IMG/VR virus record: IMGVR_UViG_3300017782_000119
Location: 1-30,784 of that record
Length of the DNA stretch: 30,784 bases
Origin: a virus
Direction: 5' to 3' (one strand)
Below, one piece after another: positions 6,444 through 13,638 of this stretch. Numbering within the stretch: the first letter of the stretch is position 1; the number at the start of each line of letters is the position of its first letter. The notes under the pieces were generated by a model, which had not been told where the DNA came from, ran no database searches, and saw only the letters and a program-made list of their open reading frames with translations. The position numbers were made by a program, and so were the translations under genes.

Positions 6444-9178
6444 TAGTTAGCCTCCAATATGGTGTTTGTTCTATTCTGTTGTGTTATTGCTACCATTTCT
6501 GCTAACTCTTTTTTCAACTTTTCTATTATCGCTGAACTTTTTTCTCTGCCTTTGGTTTCTCTACCAAAGTATTCATTTACACCAGAATTACTTCTATCAA
6601 TTCTAGACTGTTCAGCGGCAATAGTTTTATTGATTTCATCCATTCTCGTTTTTGATGTGTCATCAGGAGTGACACTATTGTTACTTGTATTTAAGCTCTG
6701 ATTACTGTCTGTAACATTGGCAGTTTGTATAGTTGTTTCTTTTTTAGTAATCTTTTCATCTTGTGCCGCTTGTATTTCCTGTAGTCTTTTTAGATATGGA
6801 TTTGCTTCAGGGCGTGTCGCCATAATTAGTCCACTATCCTGTGCTTGTGCAAATCCTGCACTTGCATTCCATCTTGTGCTACCACCTTTATCTGTACCAA
6901 CTATATCAAAGTGTCCTCTATGTTTACCCATATAATCATGATCAGCACTGCCTGCTCTTCCACCCAATGCGAAAAATGCTTCAGTAAATTGTAAAAATTT
7001 AGGGTGTGTATAAGGAATCAAATGGTCACCTAATCTAAGTTGTAAATCAGCAGACATTCCACCGTCATGTCTTTCAGATCCTGTACGTACTGCTTGTCCA
7101 TCTAAAAAGTATTTTTTGCCTTTTCGGTCTTTATTTTTTGTAGATGCTTTCCATTCATCTAATGGCATTTGCCCACCACTTGTAACTTCAACTCTTAAAT
7201 TAGGATCTGTAACTATGGCGGCGTTTTTAAGTATTGTGACTAATGCCTCTGCTAGTGGGCCTTTTCTAATGGCCGCTGTTTTGTTTTGTATCTGGTGTAC
7301 ACGATCACCTGGCCTAACTGGTGGCACTTCAGCAGGTGCCATTTCAATAGTAGGATCTCTACTAGGTGCAGGGCCTGTTAATGTTGTTTTAGATCCTGTA
7401 CCCAGTCTATCAGAAACTACCTGGTCATCAGATATTGTAACTCCTGTGTATGGATCAAATACACCACCATATCCACCTTCACTTGCTATTATCTCTTGTC
7501 CTTCTTTTGTACCAGGTGCTACTCTATACTCATTCATTTTGGCTAGTTCTTCACTTGCACTTGTAACATTTGGTGGTTTTATAACACCTGCTTCAACTAA
7601 AAACTTTTTAAATCTTGCCAATTCGTCTGTAGTAGATGCAAATATTCCACCAAGGTTTTCATACCCTGGAACAATTTTATGCTGTAACATTCGCATACCA
7701 ACTTTTGTTGCTTCCACTGCTTCTACACTATTATCTGCTTCTTCAGTTTTGGCATCAGCAAGATCTACTCTTTTCTGTATAGCATCACTTGTTGATTCAA
7801 CAAACGCATCTGGAATAACTTCGGCCGCATTTTTTAACCTAAGTACTGAATCCAGTGTTGCGTCTCCCACAGAAGGAGCATTTGGAATTTCACGAGCAAG
7901 TCTAACAAATTCTTTAAATCTATTTGCAACTTCAACCCTATTGGAGCCATCTTTAAGTGATTCAACCAATGACACATAGGATTTTGTTACTTCTGTACCA
8001 CCTAATGCTAGTATTTCGTTAATTTCTTGAGGTACTGACATTAAAACATTATCAGTTGTTGGCAACATACGAACAAATCCTGTTAGTGTTTGGTCCATGC
8101 CATCTGCTAAATCAGGTAACATCTCCTTAAACAATCCATTAAGGAAATCTGCGTTAAGTTGCATTTGAACCGTTACACCTTCACCATATTTTTCTTCAAG
8201 TATGGCTTTGTTTCGCAACAAGTTGCCTTTCATTTCATCTCTACCCTGGGCATCTAAACCAGAGTTAATTAATTGTTCTCTATTAATGCCTGTCATTTCA
8301 GCCATTGCTAAAGCAATCTTTTGTGTATCTTCAAATGTTTTTGTAATTCGCCTACGGGTTGGTATATTAAGTTCACTCATTTCACCCTGTTCAAAGAACA
8401 TTTTAGTGACATTACCCATCTCTTTTATGAACTGTGTTCCTACTAATCCAAATTGATTAAACCCTTGATCGTTTCTACTTGCACTTGCTAGGTTACCCAC
8501 GAAGTTGTTGAAGTATAATGAATTGTCTGCTAGACTTCCTTCACCGTTGACAAATACATGTCGCATACCATCAAGCCCTTTTAGCATTTCAGAAACACTC
8601 ATACCCATATTTGCGGCGGCGCCACGCATTTCAGTAGCACCAGGTAAACCTCTATCAAACATCATGCCATATTCAAGCATTGCTCTTAGATTTTTCTCTT
8701 GTGCCATAATTATAGGTGCTAGGGCTCCACTAAAAGCCGCCATGCCTGCGATGCCTTTACCGGCATATTGTGCAGTAGTACCAGCAACTCTAGCACCAGT
8801 TGCATACTTGTTAACAAACAACTTACCAAAGTCAGATACGGCTTCACCAGCACCAGCCATAGCACGGCCACCTATTTCTGCTATTTCACCAAAACCTCTA
8901 ATTGGATCTACAGCTCTAGCACCGCCTATAGAGTTGACTTCTTTTTGAACACCATTTAAGAATCTATCAATTCTTGTTTGTGTACGTTTTTTCTGTCCTA
9001 TAAAATCTTCTATGTTTACTTGGACTTGTTTCATACCTAATTTTTTAGCAATTCGATTGACTTCGCCCATATGGCTTTGAAGACTACGACCTTCCATTCG
9101 AACAATGCTCATTAATGTGTCGTCAGTAGCCCACTTGGGCAACATTTCAATAAGATTTAAAAATTCGTTACTGTCCAA
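6443..9178 (-). CDS. Tape-measure-like protein with putative M15 peptidase domain (paralogue 1)
   Basis: A 911-residue protein and the first gene of its transcript. Residues 1-450 align with the neighbouring 857-residue protein; residues 100-160 are Gly/Ala-rich and hydrophobic. Residues 640-770 look like a zinc D,D- or L,D-peptidase of the M15 type: VEVTSGGQMP (663-672), then SERHDGGMSAD (701-711) matching SxHxxGxAxD with ligands His704 and Asp711, then HRGHFDIVG with His756. The catalytic acidic residue is not obvious. The C-terminus is a polar coiled-coil-like stretch. Such enzymes let tails pass the cell wall at injection. The start is a TTG with AGG nine bases upstream; the next in-frame ATG (codon 12) lacks a ribosome site. 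Tape measure role is inferred; homology of the pair is seen. Confidence 0.6.
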   Translation of the reverse strand: MDSNEFLNLIEMLPKWATDDTLMSIVRMEGRSLQSHMGEVNRIAKKLGMKQVQVNIEDFIGQKKRTQTRIDRFLNGVQKEVNSIGGARAVDPIRGFGEIAEIGGRAMAGAGEAVSDFGKLFVNKYATGARVAGTTAQYAGKGIAGMAAFSGALAPIIMAQEKNLRAMLEYGMMFDRGLPGATEMRGAAANMGMSVSEMLKGLDGMRHVFVNGEGSLADNSLYFNNFVGNLASASRNDQGFNQFGLVGTQFIKEMGNVTKMFFEQGEMSELNIPTRRRITKTFEDTQKIALAMAEMTGINREQLINSGLDAQGRDEMKGNLLRNKAILEEKYGEGVTVQMQLNADFLNGLFKEMLPDLADGMDQTLTGFVRMLPTTDNVLMSVPQEINEILALGGTEVTKSYVSLVESLKDGSNRVEVANRFKEFVRLAREIPNAPSVGDATLDSVLRLKNAAEVIPDAFVESTSDAIQKRVDLADAKTEEADNSVEAVEATKVGMRMLQHKIVPGYENLGGIFASTTDELARFKKFLVEAGVIKPPNVTSASEELAKMNEYRVAPGTKEGQEIIASEGGYGGVFDPYTGVTISDDQVVSDRLGTGSKTTLTGPAPSRDPTIEMAPAEVPPVRPGDRVHQIQNKTAAIRKGPLAEALVTILKNAAIVTDPNLRVEVTSGGQMPLDEWKASTKNKDRKGKKYFLDGQAVRTGSERHDGGMSADLQLRLGDHLIPYTHPKFLQFTEAFFALGGRAGSADHDYMGKHRGHFDIVGTDKGGSTRWNASAGFAQAQDSGLIMATRPEANPYLKRLQEIQAAQDEKITKKETTIQTANVTDSNQSLNTSNNSVTPDDTSKTRMDEINKTIAAEQSRIDRSNSGVNEYFGRETKGREKSSAIIEKLKKELAEMVAITQQNRTNTILEAN

Positions 9179-9198
9179 AATTAAGTACCTATTTAATG

Positions 9199-9206
9199 CA
9201 TAAATA
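9199..9206 (+). promoter_or_regulatory. Late promoter for the gp26-like gene (CATAAATA)
   Basis: CATAAATAC matches seven of eight bases of the T4 late element plus the following C seen at 15575. A transcript from it would start near 9213, after the upstream ATG at 9210, which supports the ATG at 9255 as the real start. Confidence 0.6.
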
Positions 9207-9231
9207 CAAATGGATGCATTTATATATAATG

Positions 9232-9239
9232 TATTTATT
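9232..9239 (-). promoter_or_regulatory. Late promoter for the tape-measure pair (AATAAATA)
   Basis: On the minus strand AATAAATAC matches seven of eight bases of TATAAATA and is followed by C as at the other copies. It lies about 53 bases before the TTG start at 9178. It faces the plus-strand promoter at 9199, so the two transcripts would overlap at their 5' ends. Confidence 0.55.
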
Positions 9240-9254
9240 TGGAGAAAACACCCT

Positions 9255-10103
9255 ATGACAGCGAATCCCTTAATTGCGGCATATAAAAAGCCCGCATTAT
9301 ACGTTGCCTTACCCAGTAAGGGTAAATGGTACGATCCTAAACCAAAATTAAGTGTAGATGGCGAACTTGCTGTATATGCTATGAGTGCAAGAGATGAATT
9401 AATTACTAAAACACCTGATGCACTGTTTAATGGCGAGGCTACAGTGGCACTAATTGAAAGTTGTTGCCCTGATATTCCTGAGCCAAGACAGATGCCAGTG
9501 AATGATCTATTAGTTGTATTATTGGCTATTAGACAAGCAAGTTATGGTAATGAACTATCAATTGACATTAAATGTACAAATGAAGAGTGTAGACATGTTA
9601 ATCAGATGGCAGTAGACGGTAACATACTGTTAAGCCGTGTACAGGATAACAAGCACGAAACATTAATTAAACTTGAAAATGGTTTTGGATTAGAACTTAC
9701 TCCGTACACTATCGAAGATAGGACTAGATTACAGATACAGCAGGTAAAACAACAGGCTATTGTACAACAATTAATTAATGCTGAAGCATCAGGCGAAGAA
9801 GACTTACAGGAACAATTTGGTAAAACATTTGTGGAAGTTGCAGAGCTAAGTGTTGAGCTAGTTGCACGTTGTATTAGCACAGTTCATTTACCTGATAAAG
9901 ATTCAGATCCTATTACAGAATACCAAGATATTTACGATTGGTTAAAAATTATCACAAAGAAAGACTATGATCAAATACGTGAGCGTGTTGAACAACTTAG
10001 TGAAAACAACATTGACACCATAATGGATGCCCAATGTGCAGAATGTGGTAAGCCTTTTAAAACTAATATTGAGTTAGATATCGCGGGTTTTTTCGCAGGT
10101 TGA
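9255..10103 (+). CDS. gp26: Baseplate hub/tail assembly protein, gp26-like (T4_baseplate family)
   Basis: A 282-residue protein from the ATG at 9255, which has GGAG ten bases upstream; an upstream ATG at 9210 would add 15 residues but precedes the expected transcript start. It fits the T4 gp26/gp51 family: an LPSKGKWY N-terminus, a helical body with LVVLLAIRQASYGNE, then paired cysteines in CTNEEC and, near the end, CAEC, which could bind zinc. In T4 this family is needed for baseplate hub assembly. The frame ends GFF-AG-stop just after a TTTTTTC heptamer, and a second ORF continues in the -1 frame, so some ribosomes probably make a 361-residue fusion. It lies divergent from the tape-measure-like genes, consistent with a tape measure chaperone role; that is inference. 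Confidence 0.7.
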   Translation: MTANPLIAAYKKPALYVALPSKGKWYDPKPKLSVDGELAVYAMSARDELITKTPDALFNGEATVALIESCCPDIPEPRQMPVNDLLVVLLAIRQASYGNELSIDIKCTNEECRHVNQMAVDGNILLSRVQDNKHETLIKLENGFGLELTPYTIEDRTRLQIQQVKQQAIVQQLINAEASGEEDLQEQFGKTFVEVAELSVELVARCISTVHLPDKDSDPITEYQDIYDWLKIITKKDYDQIRERVEQLSENNIDTIMDAQCAECGKPFKTNIELDIAGFFAG

Positions 10104-10119
10104 TAGCCACTAGTCAGCC
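10088..10119 (+). promoter_or_regulatory. Programmed -1 ribosomal frameshift site
   Basis: T TTT TTC at 10088-10094 is a classic slippery heptamer in the reading frame of the gp26-like gene (GGT TTT TTC). A -1 slip leads to CGC AGG TTG ATA, exactly the frame of the following ORF. A hairpin follows three bases later: GGTTGATAG pairs with CTA-TCAGCC (one bulged G, loop CCA, 10098-10119). The zero-frame stop TGA (10101-10103) lies inside the stem. All parts are seen directly; efficiency is unknown. Confidence 0.8.
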
Positions 10120-10339
10120 GACGGAGATTAAACAAATTGTTGAACGTTATGATTTAGAACGTGAGGGCATTGAAGCAAACCTATTAGATTTAGTTTTGTA
10201 TAGTGGAGGTGCTACTACATGGACAGAGCTTATGTGCATGCCAATTTCCTCTGTCAGATTGATGACTGAAAGAATGAATAAAAAGACTGAAGAAGCAAAC
10301 ATGGCACAACAAAAGGCTAGGGCTTCTCGAGGCCGGTAA
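10100..10339 (+). CDS. -1-frame extension of the gp26-like protein
   Basis: An open frame of 79 codons beginning in the last codons of the gp26-like gene. It has no ATG start: the first usable codon is TTG at 10100, overlapping the TGA stop, with only a weak upstream purine stretch. The simplest reading is that it is made as the C-terminal part of a frameshift fusion (280 residues of the gp26-like protein, then Arg-Arg, then this sequence), as for lambda gpG/gpGT. Reinitiation at the TTG is the alternative. The protein is helical (TEIKQIVERYDLEREGIEAN) with a basic C-terminus (MAQQKARASRGR). Its end overlaps the convergent gene at 10317 by 23 bases. No domain is recognised. Confidence 0.7.
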   Translation: MIATSQPTEIKQIVERYDLEREGIEANLLDLVLYSGGATTWTELMCMPISSVRLMTERMNKKTEEANMAQQKARASRGR

Positions 10340-10769
10340 TTAATTTGTAATATTCTGCAGGCCAGCTATTATAATAATTTGTGCTATGTAAATAATCACG
10401 CTTATCTAGAATGTCTTTTTTCAACTGTATAAAAATACAATTAGTAAAATTCCTAACAAAATGTCCTGACTTATTTGTGCTTGTAAAGAAGAACAGATCG
10501 GAAAATTCCTTCTGCATGTCCTCTGCTAAAGCCTCAAGATCGTAAGACAATTCACCATCACCCATCCAAGCAATACCTATTTCATAACGTTCTCTATCAA
10601 ACGTTCTAAGCATTTCCTTTTGATTTGAACGGGCATCAATGAACTGGATTAGATCCATCATTCTTGCTCTACGTGCAAAGGGACATATAGGGAAACCGTC
10701 ATCTTTCTTCGCTTCCACCTCTTTCTCTGTCCAGATCAGAAAGGTGCTTACGAATGTATCGAAGTTCAT
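10317..10769 (-). CDS. Conserved-looking hypothetical protein with CPFA motif
   Basis: A 150-residue protein I do not recognise. It has a hydrophobic N-terminus (MNFDTFVSTFLIWTEKEVEA), then FPICPFARRARMMDLIQFID near residues 26-45, reminiscent only loosely of the CPFA motif in DUF1415-like proteins, and an aromatic C-terminus (STNYYNSWPAEYYKLITGL). It looks soluble, with no clear membrane segment or signal peptide. The ATG has only a weak GAAAG ribosome site and follows the structured gap at 10770-11236. It runs convergent with the gp26 extension and overlaps its last 23 bases, with both frames coding there. It may be the last gene of the gp55-gp47-gp46 transcript. Function unknown. Confidence 0.65.
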   Translation of the reverse strand: MNFDTFVSTFLIWTEKEVEAKKDDGFPICPFARRARMMDLIQFIDARSNQKEMLRTFDRERYEIGIAWMGDGELSYDLEALAEDMQKEFSDLFFFTSTNKSGHFVRNFTNCIFIQLKKDILDKRDYLHSTNYYNSWPAEYYKLITGLEKP

Positions 10770-10794
10770 AATATTTCTTTCAGTGTTATTAACA

Positions 10795-11212
10795 GATGTT
10801 CTTCAAACATCACATCTTCATATCACTTCGTGATATTCGATGTATATTTCGAATCGGTTAATATATCTATTGTGGTTATAGTTATTTATCGACTAATATT
10901 ATAACGGCTTTTTCGCCGAGTGTTTCATTCACACTTAGCCTGATACGGCCAAGTGTGAAAAATGAATACAAGGTTTTTCGCCTCGGAATCACCCACATTA
11001 TCATAGTAAAACCTTATTATAGGGAGTCGCGGTTATGCGATACGACTTTACTCACTGCTGAACAACGCAGAAACATCCTTTGCCATGATAACGACTAAGG
11101 ACTATCCGTGAGTTCCAATCTGTCAGGAGAGCTCACTCATTGTTTAAATTATGCACGCCAGAATCTGAACACAGGTGTCTGTGAACTCAAAGCGGATCGA
11201 GCCATCCCGATC
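10795..11212 (-). ncRNA. Candidate structured non-coding RNA (gap 10770-11236)
   Basis: This 467-base gap has no convincing gene and is unusually rich in inverted repeats: 10795-10811 (GATGTT), 10820-10836 (ATATCAC, 3-base loop), 10835-10854, 10905-10918 (CGGC), 10928-10959 (13-bp stem, loop TGATAC), 11025-11047, 11055-11070, 11108-11136, 11170-11183 (CACAG) and 11195-11212 (GATCGAG). It also looks richer in G+C than its flanks. It lies after the GIY-YIG gene in a co-directional run, so transcription on the minus strand is likely, but strand and ends are not proven. No match to tRNA, tmRNA, RNase P or group I/II intron cores was found by eye. Loop GAAAAA and repeated GGCGAAAAA copies occur. 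Confidence 0.45.
10883..10890 (-). promoter_or_regulatory. Late-promoter-like element (GATAAATA) inside the structured gap
   Basis: GATAAATAAC on the minus strand matches seven of eight bases of TATAAATA, about 114 bases before the hypothetical gene at 10769. A transcript from here would carry the three hairpins at 10795-10854 in its leader. Confidence 0.35.
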
Positions 11213-11236
11213 AAACTGAGCATGTAGGGTTCTGTA

Positions 11237-11662
11237 TTAGCCGTTAAGTTGTTGTTTGATTATGCCTTTGCCGTGTACTTTTACTTGAATAATGCCATTG
11301 TAGTAGTCGTTTGATTCTAGTACTTTTCTTGAGAATTGTTCACGTGCCTCTAGGTAACTACATTCTGATTTGGAGTTACAATAATATAATATTTCTCGGG
11401 TAAATTTGTCTGTGCCTAATTGTTCTACGTCTGTGTTTAATTCATCATTTGAGCCATAGTAAGTTTGCCAATCTGATTCTACTTTATATCGTCTTTTGTT
11501 TTTTCTGCCTTTGAGTGGTGGTCTTGATCTGCTAAATCTTGCCAGTTTTTTGCCTATGTATTTTCTATCATTTGTAGTATTGGTTATTAAGTAGACAAAG
11601 CCTACACATTCTTCTGGGAGTTCCAATACTTCTTTGCCATTGTAAAGCCAATTATTCGCCAA
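11237..11662 (-). CDS. GIY-YIG family endonuclease (Seg-like)
   Basis: A 141-residue protein with the GIY-YIG nuclease fold. GFVYLITN (residues 21-28) and KYIGKK (34-39) form the name motif, Arg42/Arg44 follow, the catalytic Glu is probably Glu105 in CSYLEAREQF, and Asn122 in YYNGI completes the set. The middle (DWQTYYGSNDELN, then DKFTREILYYC) resembles T4 Seg-type and related phage nucleases. No DNA-binding extension is visible, so it is just the catalytic domain. The start is a TTG overlapping the upstream gene by 11 bases; no in-frame ATG exists nearby. It ends the gp46 operon, so it may be a selfish homing nuclease or a junction-cleaving enzyme; context cannot decide. Confidence 0.75.
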   Translation of the reverse strand: MANNWLYNGKEVLELPEECVGFVYLITNTTNDRKYIGKKLARFSRSRPPLKGRKNKRRYKVESDWQTYYGSNDELNTDVEQLGTDKFTREILYYCNSKSECSYLEAREQFSRKVLESNDYYNGIIQVKVHGKGIIKQQLNG

Positions 11663-11876
11663 AACTTCTTTTTAATTCCTGTATCATATCAATCCCTAAC
11701 TCCTGTTTAACTTTCCTACTATCGTAGTCAGGAGTTTTTACAAACAAATCTTCCTCAGGCATGCTGAGTGTGATTGTGCTTGGAGCCATTGATACAGAAG
11801 GGATTGTAACTGTATCATATGTACCTAATGTAACATCATTTGTATTGATTGAGATGTAATCGTCATCATCATGCAT
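11652..11876 (-). CDS. Small acidic hypothetical protein in the gp46 operon
   Basis: A 74-residue protein starting MHDDDDYISINTNDV, with a Ser/Thr-rich beta-like middle (VTIPSVSMAPSTITLSM) and a charged helical end (KVKQELGIDMIQELKRSFGE). It overlaps the end of the gp46 gene by 8 bases and the nuclease by 11, so it is very likely translated by coupling. I recognise no domain. The tight packing within a recombination operon supports a real gene that might act with gp46/gp47, but this is only context. Confidence 0.6.
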   Translation of the reverse strand: MHDDDDYISINTNDVTLGTYDTVTIPSVSMAPSTITLSMPEEDLFVKTPDYDSRKVKQELGIDMIQELKRSFGE

Positions 11877-13638
11877 CTACTATCTCTACCTCTGTGTTAA
11901 ACGTTGTAAAGCCGTTTTCTTTTGTAACCTGTAGTACACTATTAACACGACCAACAAGTTCATCACGATGAGAGATAAGCAGAATATTTTTATGTCTATC
12001 ACGTTCCATCTTCTTCAATACACCTAACGCACTTTCAACGCCAATGGTATCCATACCACTGTCAACTAGTTCGTCAATACATACAAGATTAATAGGATGA
12101 TTCATACTTTCAAATACATCACGGAATGCCCAACTAAGTCCTAATATAAGTCTGTTGCGTTCACCACGTGATAAGTTGTCAAAATCTAAATCCTGTCCTA
12201 ACTGTACAATACTAACTGTTAAGTCACTTTGGAACTGCACCTCATGTGGCAGTCCTAGTCTAGTTATATAGTACTCAAGACGTGTGTTTAAAAACTGTAG
12301 ATTTTGTTCAATAATACGTCTACGAATAAAACTGTCTTTGCTGGTTAGTAGTTTTAACAAAAAGTCCTGATGATCTTTCAGTTCTGTTAATCTGTTAGCT
12401 TCTGTCCAGTCTATGTTTTGTAAGCCAGTTTCTTTTAAACTTTGTATTTGATCCTCGTAAGGATCATCTGCATTCTCTTTTTCTTGAATACTGCTTTCTA
12501 ACGCTCCTAGTTTTGTTTGATGCTCGTATGCTTCACTTAATGTATCGTAGTGTAGTGTAGGGGCATCGCCCAATTCACCTAGTTCATTTAAGGCGCTCTT
12601 ATATTCATTTAGCATTTCGCTCTCAGAAGCAAGATGCCTTACCGATTCTTCTACTAATTCTGTCTTTTGAGCAATCATTTTCTCATGTTGCTCGTCATGA
12701 ATCTCTTGTCCACATGCATAACACTTATGATCTAGTGTAGTATCCAAGTCTGCTTGTGCTTTGTCTTTACGTTTTTGTTCACGTTGAATGCTTGTGTCTA
12801 GTCTAGCAATTTCACTATTAAGTGTTTCAATTTGTGTACGTTTGTTATTAAATTCTTCAAACAATGCATGTGCTTGTATTTCAGCATCAATATCTACTTG
12901 TTGTAGTGTAAGTAAGTCTGTCTGTAAGTCCTTGATATCATTGACTTTTTTATCAGCCCATACTTTTTTACGTCTTTCCATATCTTTAATACTATTTGCA
13001 ATGCGTTCATTTGCTTCCTCATTAGCACGGATACGGTGTGTTTCTTCTTGTATTGCGTCTTTTGTGTTACGTACACGCTCTTTAAGTATTTCAGCCTTTT
13101 CACTAAGTTGTGTAATACCCAGTAGTTGCTCAATCATATCCTTCTGATCGTTTGCCCTCATACTTAGGAAAGGTTCTGTGTATGTATTAAGTGCAACAAT
13201 ATGTTTGAACATGTTGTGCGTCATACCAAGTATATTCTCAATTACTGCTTGGCTTTCTCTACCTTCACCCTGCATTTCATCTGTGTTTGCTTGATCAGTA
13301 TTATTAACCATGAACTTAAACACATTGGGTTTACGTCCACGTTCAATTTTATATGCTATACCATCTTTCTCAAAGTCAACAGTAACCATCATTTGTTTGT
13401 TGTTGGTTTTGTTTACCAAGTTATCTTTACGAATATTATATAGTGCATTGCCATATAACGCATAACTTAATGCGTTAATGATTGTTGTTTTTCCTGTGCC
13501 ATTACGAGATCCATCACCACCCAGATCCATATTATTACCTAACACAAGTGTCAGTCCAGCATGATCAAATGTTACAGCCTGTGTAACATTACCCACACTC
13601 ATAAAGTTTTTTACAGTGATATTTTTTATGTTTAGCAT
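11869..13638 (-). CDS. gp46: Recombination endonuclease subunit, gp46-like (Rad50/SbcC ATPase)
   Basis: A 589-residue SMC-type ATPase that pairs with gp47 to resect DNA ends for recombination-dependent replication. Domains in order: Walker A RNGTGKTT (45-52), a coiled coil from about 175 to 300, a zinc hook CYAC (306-309), the returning coil to about 400, the signature LSRGERNR (489-496), Walker B NLVCIDE (517-523) and the switch His557 in LLISHRDE. All key residues are present and length is close to T4 gp46 (560). The ATG overlaps the gp47 stop as TAATG with no separate ribosome site, so production is coupled to gp47. It belongs to the gp55-gp47-gp46 transcript from the sigma70-type promoter at 15524-15552. 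Confidence 0.95.
   Translation of the reverse strand: MLNIKNITVKNFMSVGNVTQAVTFDHAGLTLVLGNNMDLGGDGSRNGTGKTTIINALSYALYGNALYNIRKDNLVNKTNNKQMMVTVDFEKDGIAYKIERGRKPNVFKFMVNNTDQANTDEMQGEGRESQAVIENILGMTHNMFKHIVALNTYTEPFLSMRANDQKDMIEQLLGITQLSEKAEILKERVRNTKDAIQEETHRIRANEEANERIANSIKDMERRKKVWADKKVNDIKDLQTDLLTLQQVDIDAEIQAHALFEEFNNKRTQIETLNSEIARLDTSIQREQKRKDKAQADLDTTLDHKCYACGQEIHDEQHEKMIAQKTELVEESVRHLASESEMLNEYKSALNELGELGDAPTLHYDTLSEAYEHQTKLGALESSIQEKENADDPYEDQIQSLKETGLQNIDWTEANRLTELKDHQDFLLKLLTSKDSFIRRRIIEQNLQFLNTRLEYYITRLGLPHEVQFQSDLTVSIVQLGQDLDFDNLSRGERNRLILGLSWAFRDVFESMNHPINLVCIDELVDSGMDTIGVESALGVLKKMERDRHKNILLISHRDELVGRVNSVLQVTKENGFTTFNTEVEIVDA

Noticed and set aside
7116-7979. 287-codon plus-strand ORF inside the 911-residue gene
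   Set aside because: Low-complexity Ser/Pro/Leu composition, no ribosome site, fully inside a gene with domain evidence.
9210-9254. Upstream ATG of the gp26-like gene (15 extra residues)
   Set aside because: It precedes the expected transcript start from the 9199 promoter and has no ribosome site, while the ATG at 9255 has GGAG.
10882-11004. 40-codon minus-strand ORF (MIMWVIPRRK...) with AAGG upstream
   Set aside because: It spans the strongest hairpin of the structured gap, so the bases are better explained by RNA structure. It could still be a small protein; conservation would decide.
11055-11094. 12-codon minus-strand frame MAKDVSALFSSE in the structured gap, considered as a tmRNA tag
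   Set aside because: No alanine-rich end, no tRNA-like acceptor or T arm nearby, and no ribosome site.
10770-11236. tRNA, tmRNA, RNase P RNA or group I/II intron
   Set aside because: No GTTCGA-type T arm with pairing acceptor, no RNase P conserved blocks, no intron core or domain V by eye. An isolated ACAGAACCC near 11228 on the minus strand resembles an RNase P end but lacks partners.
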